Part shown: positions 1 through 8,655 of the stretch, in pieces | How positions within the stretch are numbered: the first letter of the stretch is position 1 | Layout: each line of letters opens with the position of its first letter | Source of the DNA: Hemileia vastatrix | Taxonomy: Eukaryota; Basidiomycota; Pucciniomycetes; Pucciniales; Zaghouaniaceae | Assembly (NCBI GenBank): GCA_030280995.1 | Contig: JASXTE010000010.1 | Span: 26,351,823 to 26,415,822, forward strand | Direction: 5' to 3' | Length of the DNA: 64,000 bases | Position numbers and translations under genes: made by a program | The notes under the pieces: generated by a model | Seen by the model: the letters and a program-made list of their open reading frames with translations, nothing else | Databases searched by the model: none | What the model was told of the DNA's origin: nothing

Positions 1-170
1 ATATATAACCAATAAGTTTAATGTAACATTTGTATATAATAAAATTCTTATATAATTTCATTATGTAATAAAATATTAAGTTATATTCATTAAATACAAG
101 TCTTACCCACTCTTTAAGGTTTTATAATTTATATATCATTTACTGGACTCCTGGAATAGCCTGGCTGACA
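1..170 (-). repeat. Terminus of a D-like LTR
   Basis: The last bases read, in reverse complement, TGTCAGCC...AGGAGTCC, which is close to the start of the element D LTRs at 50431 and 58467. The sequence is AT-rich and non-coding. It abuts the interior of an A-type LTR, so a D-like element or solo LTR was inserted there on the minus strand. The bases after it (AAGAC) match the corresponding place in the intact A1 3' LTR (GAATAAGACAG), so AAGAC may be half of a target duplication. The rest lies outside the window. Confidence 0.65.
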
Positions 171-642
171 AAGACAGTTTGGGGCAACCTTAATCATCAT
201 ACAACCATCCGGAGGTGATCTCATTGTTCCTCACTCAGTTTTCACTGTTTTCTGGCCACAATTGGCTGTGTTTGTTGCAAGTGAGTTCTTCATTTAACTT
301 AACTTTGGCAACTGTTTTCTCTGTTATAGTCTTGCAAGCTATAACAAGTATTATTGCTGTCTCTGGTGTGGATTTGCAGCCTACATCAAGTATCTTTGCT
401 GTCTCTGGTGTGGACTTTGTTCTACATTTCAGTTCTTTGGTCTGGTAGTCTATCTGGTGACTACTTTCTTGGCTCATCAAGCAGTCAAGTGTGTTGAAAA
501 GGAGCTTTAGCAAAAAAGGAACCAACTTACTTTAGCAAGTAAATCTCAATCTATTTTTCTAAAGGGACAGGGGATTTTCTCTCTGGTTTTTCTCCAACTC
601 CCTTGGTCAAGGCCTATAGCTAGTACTATAGGATTGTCTACA
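171..642 (+). repeat. A1 5' LTR, truncated at its 5' side
   Basis: Matches 12257-12728 of the A1 3' LTR almost base for base and ends in the same GATTGTCTACA. About the first 620 bp are missing here because a D-like LTR (1-170) lies in it. A 77-codon open frame inside it occurs identically in the 3' LTR and is a by-product of LTR identity, not a gene. Confidence 0.9.
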
Positions 643-646
643 TTTC

Positions 647-670
647 TGGCACCCAACGTGGGGTCGAACT
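647..670 (+). other. Primer-binding site, tRNA-Lys type
   Basis: Starts TGGCACCCAACGTGGGG four bases after the LTR end. It is complementary to the 3' end of tRNA-Lys(CUU), the same type as the tRNA-Lys1,2 sites of some retroviruses. The A2 copy (15536-15561) is a better match and extends into the T-arm. Confidence 0.85.
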
Positions 671-733
671 TGCTAGTTCTTTGAAATCTCTGTTTTCTTT
701 CTTTGGCTCTTTTTGGTGTTTTGAACTGGAGGA

Positions 734-3115
734 ATGGCTTCTGGTTCCTCTATTCCTGTGGTGACTGTCAGTGGGGGGGATGGTCCTCCTTCTGTGATGG
801 TTAGGGAGTGTGTGGGAATTAAAACTTGGGATGGTACCAAGTTTAATGAAGAGGATGTCAAGTGGTTTCTAGAGAAGTATGAAACTGCTGCTGGAGTGGA
901 TGGTGCTTCCTACCTGGACATGGTGAAGCAGATTATCTTCTTCATTGGTGATAGGTCAGTGGAGAAGGAGATTGTGGCCATGTCTGGCTACAAGAAGAGG
1001 GATTGGAAATTGTTGTGTAGGGAAATGGTGGATAGATGGGGTGTCAGGTTCACTATGGTGGACTTGAACAAGGTTGTCAGTGAATGGAAATCTTATGGTG
1101 GTGTTGGTAACTTACATAGTTACAGGAAGTCTCTGCTACAGTTTGATCCTGTGGTGGAATATTTGGTGGAAGTGGAGGAGCTGGCACATGAAAATGCTGC
1201 CAAAGATGTTTTTTGGTCTGCCCTGGCTAGAGATTTCAGGATGGATGTGTTGAAGGAGTTGTCAAGAAAGGAATTGATGAAGACTCTTTCTAATGGGGAT
1301 CAGAAGTTGCCTGCCTTGGATAAGGTGAAGGAGGCTGTTGAGGCCCATTTGAAGTTATTGGCTGTGGACACCTATCAGGAGGGGTGTGCCAAGTATGTCA
1401 GCAAAGTCAGTGAGGCTTTGGCTGAAGAGGAAGTTAGGGAGAAGAAGGAGGAGATAAATATGGTGCAGGTTCCCAAACAGGAGAGGGACCCAATGGTGGA
1501 GCTGCTGGCTGATCTGACAAAACAGCTGCACATTTTTGTTCAGGAGGCCAAGAAGGTTAATAAGGCACCTTCTCAGCCAAGAGAGTTTGAAAGAAGGGCT
1601 GGTAGGAGTGATCCTTGGGTTTGCTCTTATTGTAGTAGGAGGGGGCACAGGTCCAATGATTGTTGAGCATTGAACAGAGATGTGTCTGAAGGAAAAGTGG
1701 AGTTTGATGGCAGGGTTTTTAAGTTCCCTGACGGTTCTTTTGTGAAGCCCAGTGAGGGGCAGGCTCCTGTTGATTTGGTCAGGAGAAGAGGTGGTCTCAA
1801 TCAAAGGCGGCCAAGGTTTGAGGAGATTCCTGATCAGGGGAAGTCTTCTGTTAAGGTAGATGAGGACGTCAAGGGAAAGGGGAAGGAGGTCAATAAGGTC
1901 TCTTTTTCTACTTCTTTTGGTGGTTTGGAGTTGTATTCTTGTGGTGGACAGTCAAGTGGTGAATGCTTGGCTGGTGTTTATGATGTGGAAGCAGGAAAGG
2001 TGGGTAGGCCTAAGAGCAGTTCTCAGGCCCAACCAAAGCCAAATGCTTCAAAGGGTGATCCTAAGCTGAGTGCAGCTAGGAAGAGGTACAGCAAAGAGGA
2101 GCTGTAAAAGATGCAGAAGGGTATGGCTGACATGGGCCCCCCTAGTTTTGGTGCATTGGACCTGAATGGTGAGCCAATTCCAATGAAGGTGGATTCTGAC
2201 TCTGAGGAGGATGTCCCTTTGGCTTCATTGCCAAATCCTGTTGGAGTCAGAGGTTCTGGTGAGGGATCTGGTTTGGTTCCTGTTAATGGTAAATCTGTTG
2301 GTGGTGCTGGTCCTCAAGAATCTTCTAGGACCAAGGTGGTGAAGCAAAGAGCTCACTTTGAGAGGCCAGTAGTGTCTGGTCAAGTTAATGTTATGGACTC
2401 TGTCCTGGAAAGGATGAATCAAGGTCAGGTTTCCCTATCTTATGGGGAATTGTATGCTATCAGTCCAGGGTTGGCTGATAGACAGAAAAAGTTGTTGACC
2501 AGGAGAAGAGTTTCTTCTGGTGAGGTAGAATACATTTGTGATTCTGCTGAAAAGTTTGGTGAGAGGTTGGAAACTCATTTTTCTGCTCCTCTGGGATATG
2601 TCAATGTCACTCTGAATGGCAGGTAGGCAAGGGCATTGGTGGATTCAGGCTCTCAGATAAACCTGATTTCTTTGTTTGAGGCAACTCATATGGGCCTCCC
2701 CATCAAGACTGGTATTGGTGGGAATTTGAGAGGGATCGGTGGCCATGTCACTGAATTGGTTGGAACTTCAGAGTTTGTGAAGTTAGATGTTGGAGGAGCC
2801 TCAGGGAAGGTTCATTTTTACATTGCTAAAGGTAATGTAAAAGCAGTTTTGGGCGGGCCATTCTCAATGGATTTTCAGGCAAGAATTGGTTATCAATTTG
2901 ATTTGGGAATCAGTTTAAAGTTGACTGGTGAAGACAAAAGGAGGCTTCACATGAGGTTGTCATCCCCTGGAGAGGATGGTTGGGAGACTAGGCCTGGTTT
3001 ATCTTCAATGTGCCAGTGCATGGACTGCTGCAGGAGAAGGAAGGAAGTGGGTGCTGCCTCTGGTTTTTTGGAGTGCGGCTCAGGCTCTATTGAGAGTCTG
3101 TCTTTTTTAGAGTAA
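734..3115 (+). pseudogene. gag-pro: A1 gag-pro with three nonsense codons
   Basis: One reading frame that would encode Gag, a linker and an aspartic protease (about 790 codons). The start at 734 matches the A3 start (MASG). Gag (about 310 aa) ends in a CCHC zinc knuckle, C-x2-C-x4-H-x4-C, at 1625-1666. The frame is interrupted by TGA at 1664, TAA at 2105 and TAG at 2624. Copies A2 and A3 have Trp, Tyr and Glu at or near these places, so each is a single-base nonsense change. The protease motif VDSGS begins at 2639. The stop TAA at 3113 follows a slippery heptamer and overlaps an ATG in the pol frame. Function inferred from family: capsid/nucleocapsid plus protease. Confidence 0.88.
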
Positions 3116-3176
3116 TGAGGGCTGATAACCCTAGTGCTACAACCTCTCCCCAAAATGAGGAAATCCCAGGTTGTAG
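3103..3176 (+). promoter_or_regulatory. -1 ribosomal frameshift signal, gag-pro/pol junction
   Basis: The heptamer TTTTTTA (3103-3109) lies exactly in the zero frame as T TTT TTA, the classical X XXY YYZ form. One sense codon follows and then TAA (3113-3115). A -1 slip enters the pol frame directly. Downstream are a small stem AGGG/CCCT (3118-3132) and a 9-bp perfect stem CTACAACCT (3136-3144) with AGGTTGTAG (3168-3176). The heptamer is also in frame in A2 (12786-12792) and A3 (39523-39529), each followed by one codon and a stop. TAATG at 3113-3117 offers stop-restart as an alternative, but A2 lacks that ATG. Confidence 0.8.
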
Positions 3177-3394
3177 TAGGTCAGCTCCCTTGGAGATATA
3201 CCAAGTGGATTTTCAACTTTCTCTTTTTAATGTTTCTCTTCTCTGCAAGTATTCATCAAGTTTTTTATCAAGTCTCTGTTCTCTCTCAAGATTCTTAATT
3301 ATTTTTAACTCAATTTCAAAGGAGAAGATTGGTTATATATCTTTATTGAAAGATATGCGGAAAAGTTTTGGGGCGGTGAGATTGGGGTCTAAAA

Positions 3395-3500
3395 GTAAGT
3401 CCTCCCAATTGTGCACCGCTAGGGTTTCTTCTACACCTTTCAAAAACATTACCTGGGCCACACCTGTGAGCATTGGGGAAACCCCTGGTTATTTTTGTAG
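3395..3500 (+). other. Intron-like 106-nt segment, copy 1
   Basis: Begins GTAAGT and ends TTTTTGTAG. It is nearly identical to the 106-nt segment at 3908-4013, as are about 37 bases before each donor; sequence after each acceptor is unrelated. The pol frame is open through it, so it can be retained. A3 has the same pair (38402-38506 and 37954-38057). Confidence 0.45.
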
Positions 3501-3605
3501 GACAGAAGATAACTCAAGAAAAGAAGATAAAAATTTCAAGATAATTCAAGAAAGTCAAGAAAAAAATCTGAAGATAATGAAGAAAGAAGATGTAAAATAT
3601 TTTTG

Positions 3606-3803
3606 TGAAGATCGTCAAGATCTATTTTTGGACCTCCAACATGAGGTTAAACTGCAGAAAATTTTGAAGAGAGAAGATAATCAAGATCGATTTTTAGGCC
3701 TCCAGCATGAGGTTAAACTGCAGAAAATTTTGAAGAAAGAAGATCATCAAGATCAATTTTTGGACCTCCAGCATGAGGATAAACTGCACAATTTTAGAAG
3801 ATG
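3606..3803 (+). repeat. 66-bp tandem triplication carrying the small hairpin
   Basis: Three 66-bp units, with hairpins starting at 3632, 3698 and 3764. Each unit encodes 22 residues of the type QDxFLxLQHEVKLQKILK, and each contains (A)CCTC, a 6-nt loop, GAGG(T) and TAAACTG. A3 keeps two units at about 38178-38290. Confidence 0.85.
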
Positions 3804-3907
3804 TGATTCAGAAGATTAATCAAGATTTGAAGATTTGGAAGTTGTAAGTGAGGATGAAGATGTGGAATTGCGGAAAAGTTTTGGAGTGGTGAGATTGGGG
3901 TCTAAAA

Positions 3908-4013
3908 GTAAGTCCTCCCAATTGTGCACCGCTAGGGTTTCTTATACGCCTTTCAAAAACATTACCTTGGCCACACATGTGAGCAATGGGGAAACCCTTG
4001 GTTTTTTTTCCAG
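3908..4013 (+). other. Intron-like 106-nt segment, copy 2
   Basis: GTAAGT at 3908; pyrimidine run and CAG ending at 4013. Same length as copy 1 and almost the same sequence. Removing one copy changes frame by one base; removing both changes it by two. Confidence 0.45.
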
Positions 4014-5807
4014 GTCTGGTGGTGAAAATTTCCTGAAGATCCCTCAAGTTGAAGGTGGAGCAGCAAAGTATAAGAAGGTAGCGCAGAAGATTAGGCCTGT
4101 CAATGAGCCGATGCCGGTGGGTTTGAATGCGCCTTTGAAGAGACCTCCTTTGTCAAGAGATCCGTACTGTACTCCTTTGGTGAAGAATCCTCCAGAATTT
4201 GTAGAGACGGCGAGGGTGACCGTGGAAAGATTGAAAGTTGTTAATTTTGGTCCTGATGGGTGGTTGTCTGAGGAAGAAAAGAAGTTGTTGTTGCACGTTA
4301 TTGTGCTAAGGGAAAAAGCGGTGGCATTTGTTGAGGAGGAAAGGGGTGTATTGAAGCACTCTTATGGGGAACCTTACTTGATTCCTGTTGTTTGTCATGA
4401 ACCTTGGCAAATTAAACCTAATCCGATTCCAGCCGCTATCAGAGAGGATTTTGTGGAGATTATTAGGGAAAGAGTCAGGACTGGGTTATATGAACAATCA
4501 ACATCCAGTTACTCAAGTCCGGTGTTCTGTGTAAAGAAGCAGAATGGAAAGTTGAGGGTGGTTCATGATCTTAGAGCCTTGAATAGAGTCACTATCAAGG
4601 ACGCTGGTATGCCGCCAAGTGCAGAGGATTTTGTTGAAGCTTTTGCTGGAAGGGTGTGTTATGGTTTGGGTGATATTATGGGTGGTTATGATGAGAGGGA
4701 ACTACATACGGATTCAAGGCCTCTTACAACTTTTGAGACTCCTTTGGGAAGATTTCAGCTCACTAGGTTGCCTCAAGGAGCAACTAATTCAGTGGCAGTT
4801 TATCAAGCACAGATGGCTTGGATTTTGCAGGATGAGGTTCCTACTCATGCTGGTATTTTTATTGATGATGGTGGAGTTAAAGGACCATCCACTGATTATG
4901 TTAATGAGGTGTTATTGGAGAACCCTGGAATAAGGAGGTTTGTGTGGGAATATGCAATAACTCTAGAGAGAGTGTTGTTTAGGATTGAAGAGGCTAGTTT
5001 GACCATTTCAGGGTCAAAATTCTGTTGTTGTGTTCCTGCTTTGGAAATTCTTGGTCATGTGGTATGTAAAGAGGGAAGGATTATGGCAAAGAAGAAGATT
5101 AATAAAATTCAGGCATGGCCAAGGCCTGAAAATACTACAGAAGTCAGAGGATTTTTGGGTGTATGTGTATATGTCAGGATTTTCATTAAGGATTTTTCTT
5201 TGTTGGCTTCACCTTTAAGGAGGTTGACCAGAAAAGATGCAGATTGGGAATGGACGGAAGAGTGTGAAGAAGCTTTTCAGAAGCTGAAAAAGGTTGTTGG
5301 TGAAGATATAATTCTTCACAAGTTGGATTATGGTGTTGGTGCTGGAAAAATTTATCTGGCAGTGGACTCAAGTTATATTGCTGCTGGTGCTGTTTTGTCT
5401 CAGGACGATAAGACTGGGAGGGTCAGGCCAGTAAGGTATGAGTCTGTGGTGTTTAATGAGGTGGAATCTAGGTATTCTCAACCTAAGTTGGAATTGTGTG
5501 GCGTAGCTAAAATTTTAAAGAAGCTACAGACGGTTTTGTGGGGGAAGCATTTTGAGCTGCAGGTGGATGCAAAATCTTTGGTTCAGATGATCAATACACC
5601 TAGTCTTCCAAATGCTCCAATGACTAGGTGGGTGGCATTTATTCAACATTTTTCTTTTGACCTGGTACACAAACCAGGTAAAACTTTTACTATGCCTGAT
5701 GGGTTATCAAGGAGGCCACCTACAGATGAGGATTCTGATTCTGAAGAGTTTGACAAAGATGTTCCAGTGATTAGGGCCAGCACATAGGGTGCTGAGGATT
5801 TTTCTTT

Positions 5808-5866
5808 CCTCCCCCATGAGGCTAAACTGGATGATTGTTCTGACCTCCCCCAAGAGGTTAAACTGG
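5808..5866 (+). repeat. Two small hairpins between RNase H and integrase
   Basis: CCTC-CCCCAT-GAGG-CTAAACTGG at 5808-5830 and ACCTC-CCCCAA-GAGGT-TAAACTGG at 5843-5866. They lie inside the pol reading frame and encode LPHEAKL and LPQEVKL. Damaged equivalents are at 36117 and 36152 in A3. Confidence 0.75.
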
Positions 5867-7401
5867 CTGGATCTGATCTTGATTCTGGTGATCAGGATGT
5901 TTTTGTTGATGAAGTTGGAGTTGCTGTTTGGGACAGCTCAAAATTGGAAAAGGGTGTTTTTGTTAGTGAACTGGATTCTCACAAGTTTCAGTGGAAAGAG
6001 AAGGACGTGCCAAAATTTAAGGATTGGTGTCCTGGTTGGGCTGCTCAATTGGCTCATGTTCACACTGGTGCTTTTGATGACAGAGTTGTACCCTTTGATG
6101 TTGTTTTGTTGGATTTTGAAGATGAGACCTGGGGTCAATCTGGGTTTTATTTTATTTTGGTGGAATATCTGTTGACCTTGGAGAGGCCAGATAGTTGTGA
6201 TGATGATACTTGGTTGGAAATCAAGAAGAAGAGTCCTGGATTTTATGTGTCAGGAAGGCGCTTGATGAGAAGGAGACATCCTAATCCTCAAGTGGTGGTG
6301 ACTCAGAAGAAGGGTCAAGAATTGGTTTTGAAGTCTTTGCATGAAGACCTTGGTCATAGAGGCTTTGGGGAGACTTATAGAAGAGTAGCAGATAGATTTT
6401 GGTGGCCAGGTATGAAGTTGGCTTTGCAGGGTTGGGTTCAATCTTGTGAAGAATGTCAAAAAAGAAGTCACTTGAAACCTAAAGAGATGGGCCGTGCTAC
6501 TGGTGAATCAACTGTTTTTGGAAGGGTCAGTCTGGATGCTGTCCATATTAAAGAGGGCAGGTATAAATACTTGATTGTTGCTAGGGATGATTTGTCTGGT
6601 TGGGTTGAGGCAGTGCCTCTGGTTAATTTGACTGCCAAGAATGTGGCAGAGGTTTTGAAGAAGGAGTGGATTTATAGGTATGGGTTGATGAAGTTGGTGA
6701 CTGTTGATGGTGGGCCAGATTTTGGTGCCGAATTTAAAGAAGCTGTGGCTAGTTTTGGTTCTAGGGTTATAGTGGCTACACCATATTATCCTGAAGCAGA
6801 AGGCATGGTTGAAAGAGGCCATCAAGTTATCAAGAATGCTTTGGTGAAGATGTGTGGAGATAGTGCCGAAAAGTGGAGGCATTATTTACCCTTGGTTTTA
6901 TTTGCTGATAGGGTCACTGTGAAGAGGACAACTGGCTATTCTCCTTATGAGTTAATGTTTGGTCAGAGAGCCGTTCTACCAGTGGACTTGGAAGCTGTCT
7001 CTTATCTTGGAATTGATTGGGATGATGTGCACTCAACAGAAGATTTACTCTGTGCCAGGATGCAACAGCTGGAATGTAGAGAGGAATGTCAAGAGAAGGC
7101 GTACTCTAGAATGATGAAGATTAGGAATCAATCAGTCAGGTACTGGGACAAGAAGTTGGCTCATAGACTCAGGAATCCCTTAAAACCTGGTTGTTTGGTT
7201 TTGGTGTATAATAGAAGTTTGGAGAGTCAGTGGGGCAAAATGTTTGCTGACAGATGGAATGGACCTTACAGAGTCAGATCTCAGGTGTCTGGAGGTTCTT
7301 ATGTTTTGGAAGAGTTCAATGGTTCAGTCTTGAAAAAGAGGGTGGCTGCGGACCAAGTAAAGAGGTTTTATCCCAGAGGCACTAGGCATGAAGAAGATTG
7401 A

Positions 7402-7421
7402 CTCCGCAATGAGGATAAACT
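7402..7421 (+). repeat. Small hairpin just after pol
   Basis: CTC-CGCAAT-GAG followed by ATAAACT, starting directly after the pol stop. The A4 counterpart at 43465 has a full 4-bp stem, ACTC-TGTAAT-GAGT. Confidence 0.7.
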
Positions 7422-7539
7422 ACGGACCATTCTTTAATTTTGGTTTTTTTTGTGGTGATGCTATGCATCTGTTTGTTGGAAACTTTTTGTTAGAGGGTAC
7501 CCATGGGTGGGGCTTCTAGATTTGATCTTGGCAAGGGTA

Positions 7540-7580
7540 GGGGTGACTGATGGGCTGGCTGCTCTATCAACAGTTACCCC
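7540..7580 (+). other. Long hairpin H1 in the A1 3' region
   Basis: Arms GGGGTGACTG and CAGTTACCCC (one G-U pair) enclose the conserved core ATGGGCTGGCTGCTC. The surrounding unit (GGTACCCA...TCTAGATTT...GGCAAG...) recurs at 7755-7845 and, more loosely, at 10640-10740. Confidence 0.75.
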
Positions 7581-7650
7581 AGATTGTCTGTTTCCAACCC
7601 TTTCTCTTAATTTGGTTTAACCCTAGTATTGGTTTATTTTCACAGGTTTT

Positions 7651-7673
7651 AGTCCTCTATGACTTTAAACTGG
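7651..7673 (+). repeat. Small hairpin
   Basis: AGTC-CTCTAT-GACT-TTAAACTGG. The same design with a different stem (AGTC/GACT) from the copies inside pol (CCTC/GAGG). Confidence 0.75.
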
Positions 7674-7799
7674 AATTTCCTTTGGTTTTCAAGTGCCGGA
7701 CTCTTCACTCTTATTGGTTTTGGTTTTTTTGTGTTGAATGTTGTGTTTTTGTTAGAAGGTACCAGGGGGGGGCTTTTAGATTTTATTTTGGCAAGTGTG

Positions 7800-7841
7800 G
7801 GGGTAACTGATGAGCTGGCTGCTCTGTAGAACAGTTACCCC
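7800..7841 (+). other. Long hairpin H2
   Basis: Perfect 10-bp arms GGGGTAACTG and CAGTTACCCC with an inner GAGC/GCTC stem. Copies: 34506-34547 (minus element, perfect arms) and 10693-10733 (compensatory change). Confidence 0.8.
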
Positions 7842-7912
7842 AGAATGTCAGTCTCAAGTCTTTTGTTTTTCCTAGTTGAATTCTAGTTCTGTTGTTTATT
7901 GTTCAGGTTTTA

Positions 7913-7935
7913 AGTCCGCTATGACTTTAAATTGG
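7913..7935 (+). repeat. Small hairpin
   Basis: AGTC-CGCTAT-GACT-TTAAATTGG; one base of the tail differs from the consensus. Confidence 0.7.
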
Positions 7936-7980
7936 TTTGGGACTGGCTTCTTTATCTTTGGTTCTTTCAGATTGGTGGTG

Positions 7981-8036
7981 GATCACTGGTGGTCTCCCAT
8001 CATTTTTACTTATTGGAGGGAGCCCACCCAGTGATC
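7981..8036 (+). other. Long hairpin H4 in the A1 3' region
   Basis: GATCACTGGTGG pairs with CCACCCAGTGATC through one bulge, and CTCCC pairs with GGGAG inside. Strongly conserved copies are at 34312-34367 and 44050-44105. Confidence 0.8.
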
Positions 8037-8212
8037 ATTTCTATGGACCGGACTTTCCCTTATTGGACCATCTATGGAGCTGGACTTTCTTCGATTTTGC
8101 AGTTATGTTTTTGCTAGATAGAAGTTTTAGATTATTTTCTTTTTTCTCTTTTTTTCTTTTAATTTTTTTATGGGGGTTGTTAAAATTATAAAATCAAAAA
8201 TATAGGGTGTTA

Positions 8213-8282
8213 CCACATCAGGGTCACCTGGATGTGGGCAAGCATTGGTGGGGAAAGGCTCATCAATTGGCCGGGCAATGCT
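8213..8282 (+). ncRNA. Structured RNA module R1 (candidate)
   Basis: Three helices can be drawn. P1: CCACATC/GATGTGG extended by AGG/CCT. P2: AGCATTG/CAATGCT. P3: GGC/GCC around the loop TCATCAATTG. R2 downstream has the same layout with different but still paired bases in P1, P2 and P3. A function is not known to me; whether it is a separate RNA or part of the element RNA is open. Confidence 0.6.
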
Positions 8283-8399
8283 ATTTTATTTTTATATATT
8301 ATTTATTTCATGTGTTTCTGTGTTTCATAATTTGTTATCTTCTGAATTTCTAAATTTTTGTTTTTTTCTGTTAATCATTTAAAAGATTTAATTGTGTAT

Positions 8400-8469
8400 C
8401 CACATCAAGGTGCACTTGGATGTGGGTAAGGTATCAGGGGATCAGCTCATCAATTGGCTGGGGGATACC
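8400..8469 (+). ncRNA. Structured RNA module R2 (candidate)
   Basis: Paralogue of R1 about 187 bp downstream. P1 CCACATC/GATGTGG with inner AAG/CTT, P2 GGTATC/GATACC, P3 AGC/GCT with the same loop TCATCAATTG. Intervening sequence is AT-rich. A4 has the same pair at 44240-44309 and 44437-44506. Confidence 0.6.
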
Positions 8470-8568
8470 ATTTGTATTATTTTTTATATATATTTTATTT
8501 TATTTCATTTATGTTATTTTATTTCATTTAATTATTAATTTTTTTTATTTTAGTATATCAGTACAACC

Positions 8569-8592
8569 AAAAAAAAAAAAAAAAAAAAAAAA
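8569..8592 (+). repeat. Poly(A) run
   Basis: An uninterrupted A run of about 22-24 bases between R2 and the 3' end of antisense gene 2. No equivalent in A4, so it is probably slippage; there is no sign that it marks a retrotransposition tail. Confidence 0.6.
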
Positions 8593-8655
8593 TTCTGAAA
8601 TTATTTTCATTATTTGTTTTATATTATTTTTATGTTTCTAATCTTTTGCAGGAGC

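Larger units (their letters stand above)
3115..7401 (+). pseudogene. pol: A1 pol (RT, RNase H, integrase) with two nonsense codons
   Basis: Single frame (-1 relative to gag-pro) running to TGA at 7399, broken by TAA at 3817 and TAG at 5785; A3 has sense codons at both places. The first part (3115-4080) is a lineage-specific linker with repeats. Reverse transcriptase follows, with VVHDLRALN and the catalytic FIDDGG at about 4858-4875, a Phe variant of YxDD. RNase H has AVDSS at about 5362. Integrase has the H-H-C-C finger (His 6340 and 6355, CEEC 6445-6456), catalytic Asp at 6535 and 6706 and Glu at 6811, and a C-terminal GPY-like segment. I see no chromodomain, unlike B and D. LPHEAKL-type repeats between RNase H and integrase coincide with hairpin motifs. 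Confidence 0.88.

Noticed and set aside
215..448. 77-codon open frame, repeated at 12301-12534
   Set aside because: Both lie in the A1 LTRs; identity follows from LTR identity. No protein signature and no similar frame in the diverged A LTRs.
734..7401. RIP (repeat-induced point mutation) as the cause of the stops
   Set aside because: Several stops require changes other than C-to-T or G-to-A, and the A1 LTRs are almost identical.
734..7401. Alternative genetic code or general stop read-through
   Set aside because: All three stop codons occur as premature stops in A1, and sister copies have ordinary sense codons at those places. Simple decay explains it.
7800..7841. Hammerhead ribozyme (CTGATGAG core followed by GAA)
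   Set aside because: The invariant C and A of the core change in other copies (TTGATGGG) in step with the opposite arm, and the GAA is not kept. The pattern fits a plain hairpin.
8569..8592. Poly(A) as the tail of a LINE, SINE or processed copy
   Set aside because: No target duplication or element boundary nearby; a simple homopolymer is enough.
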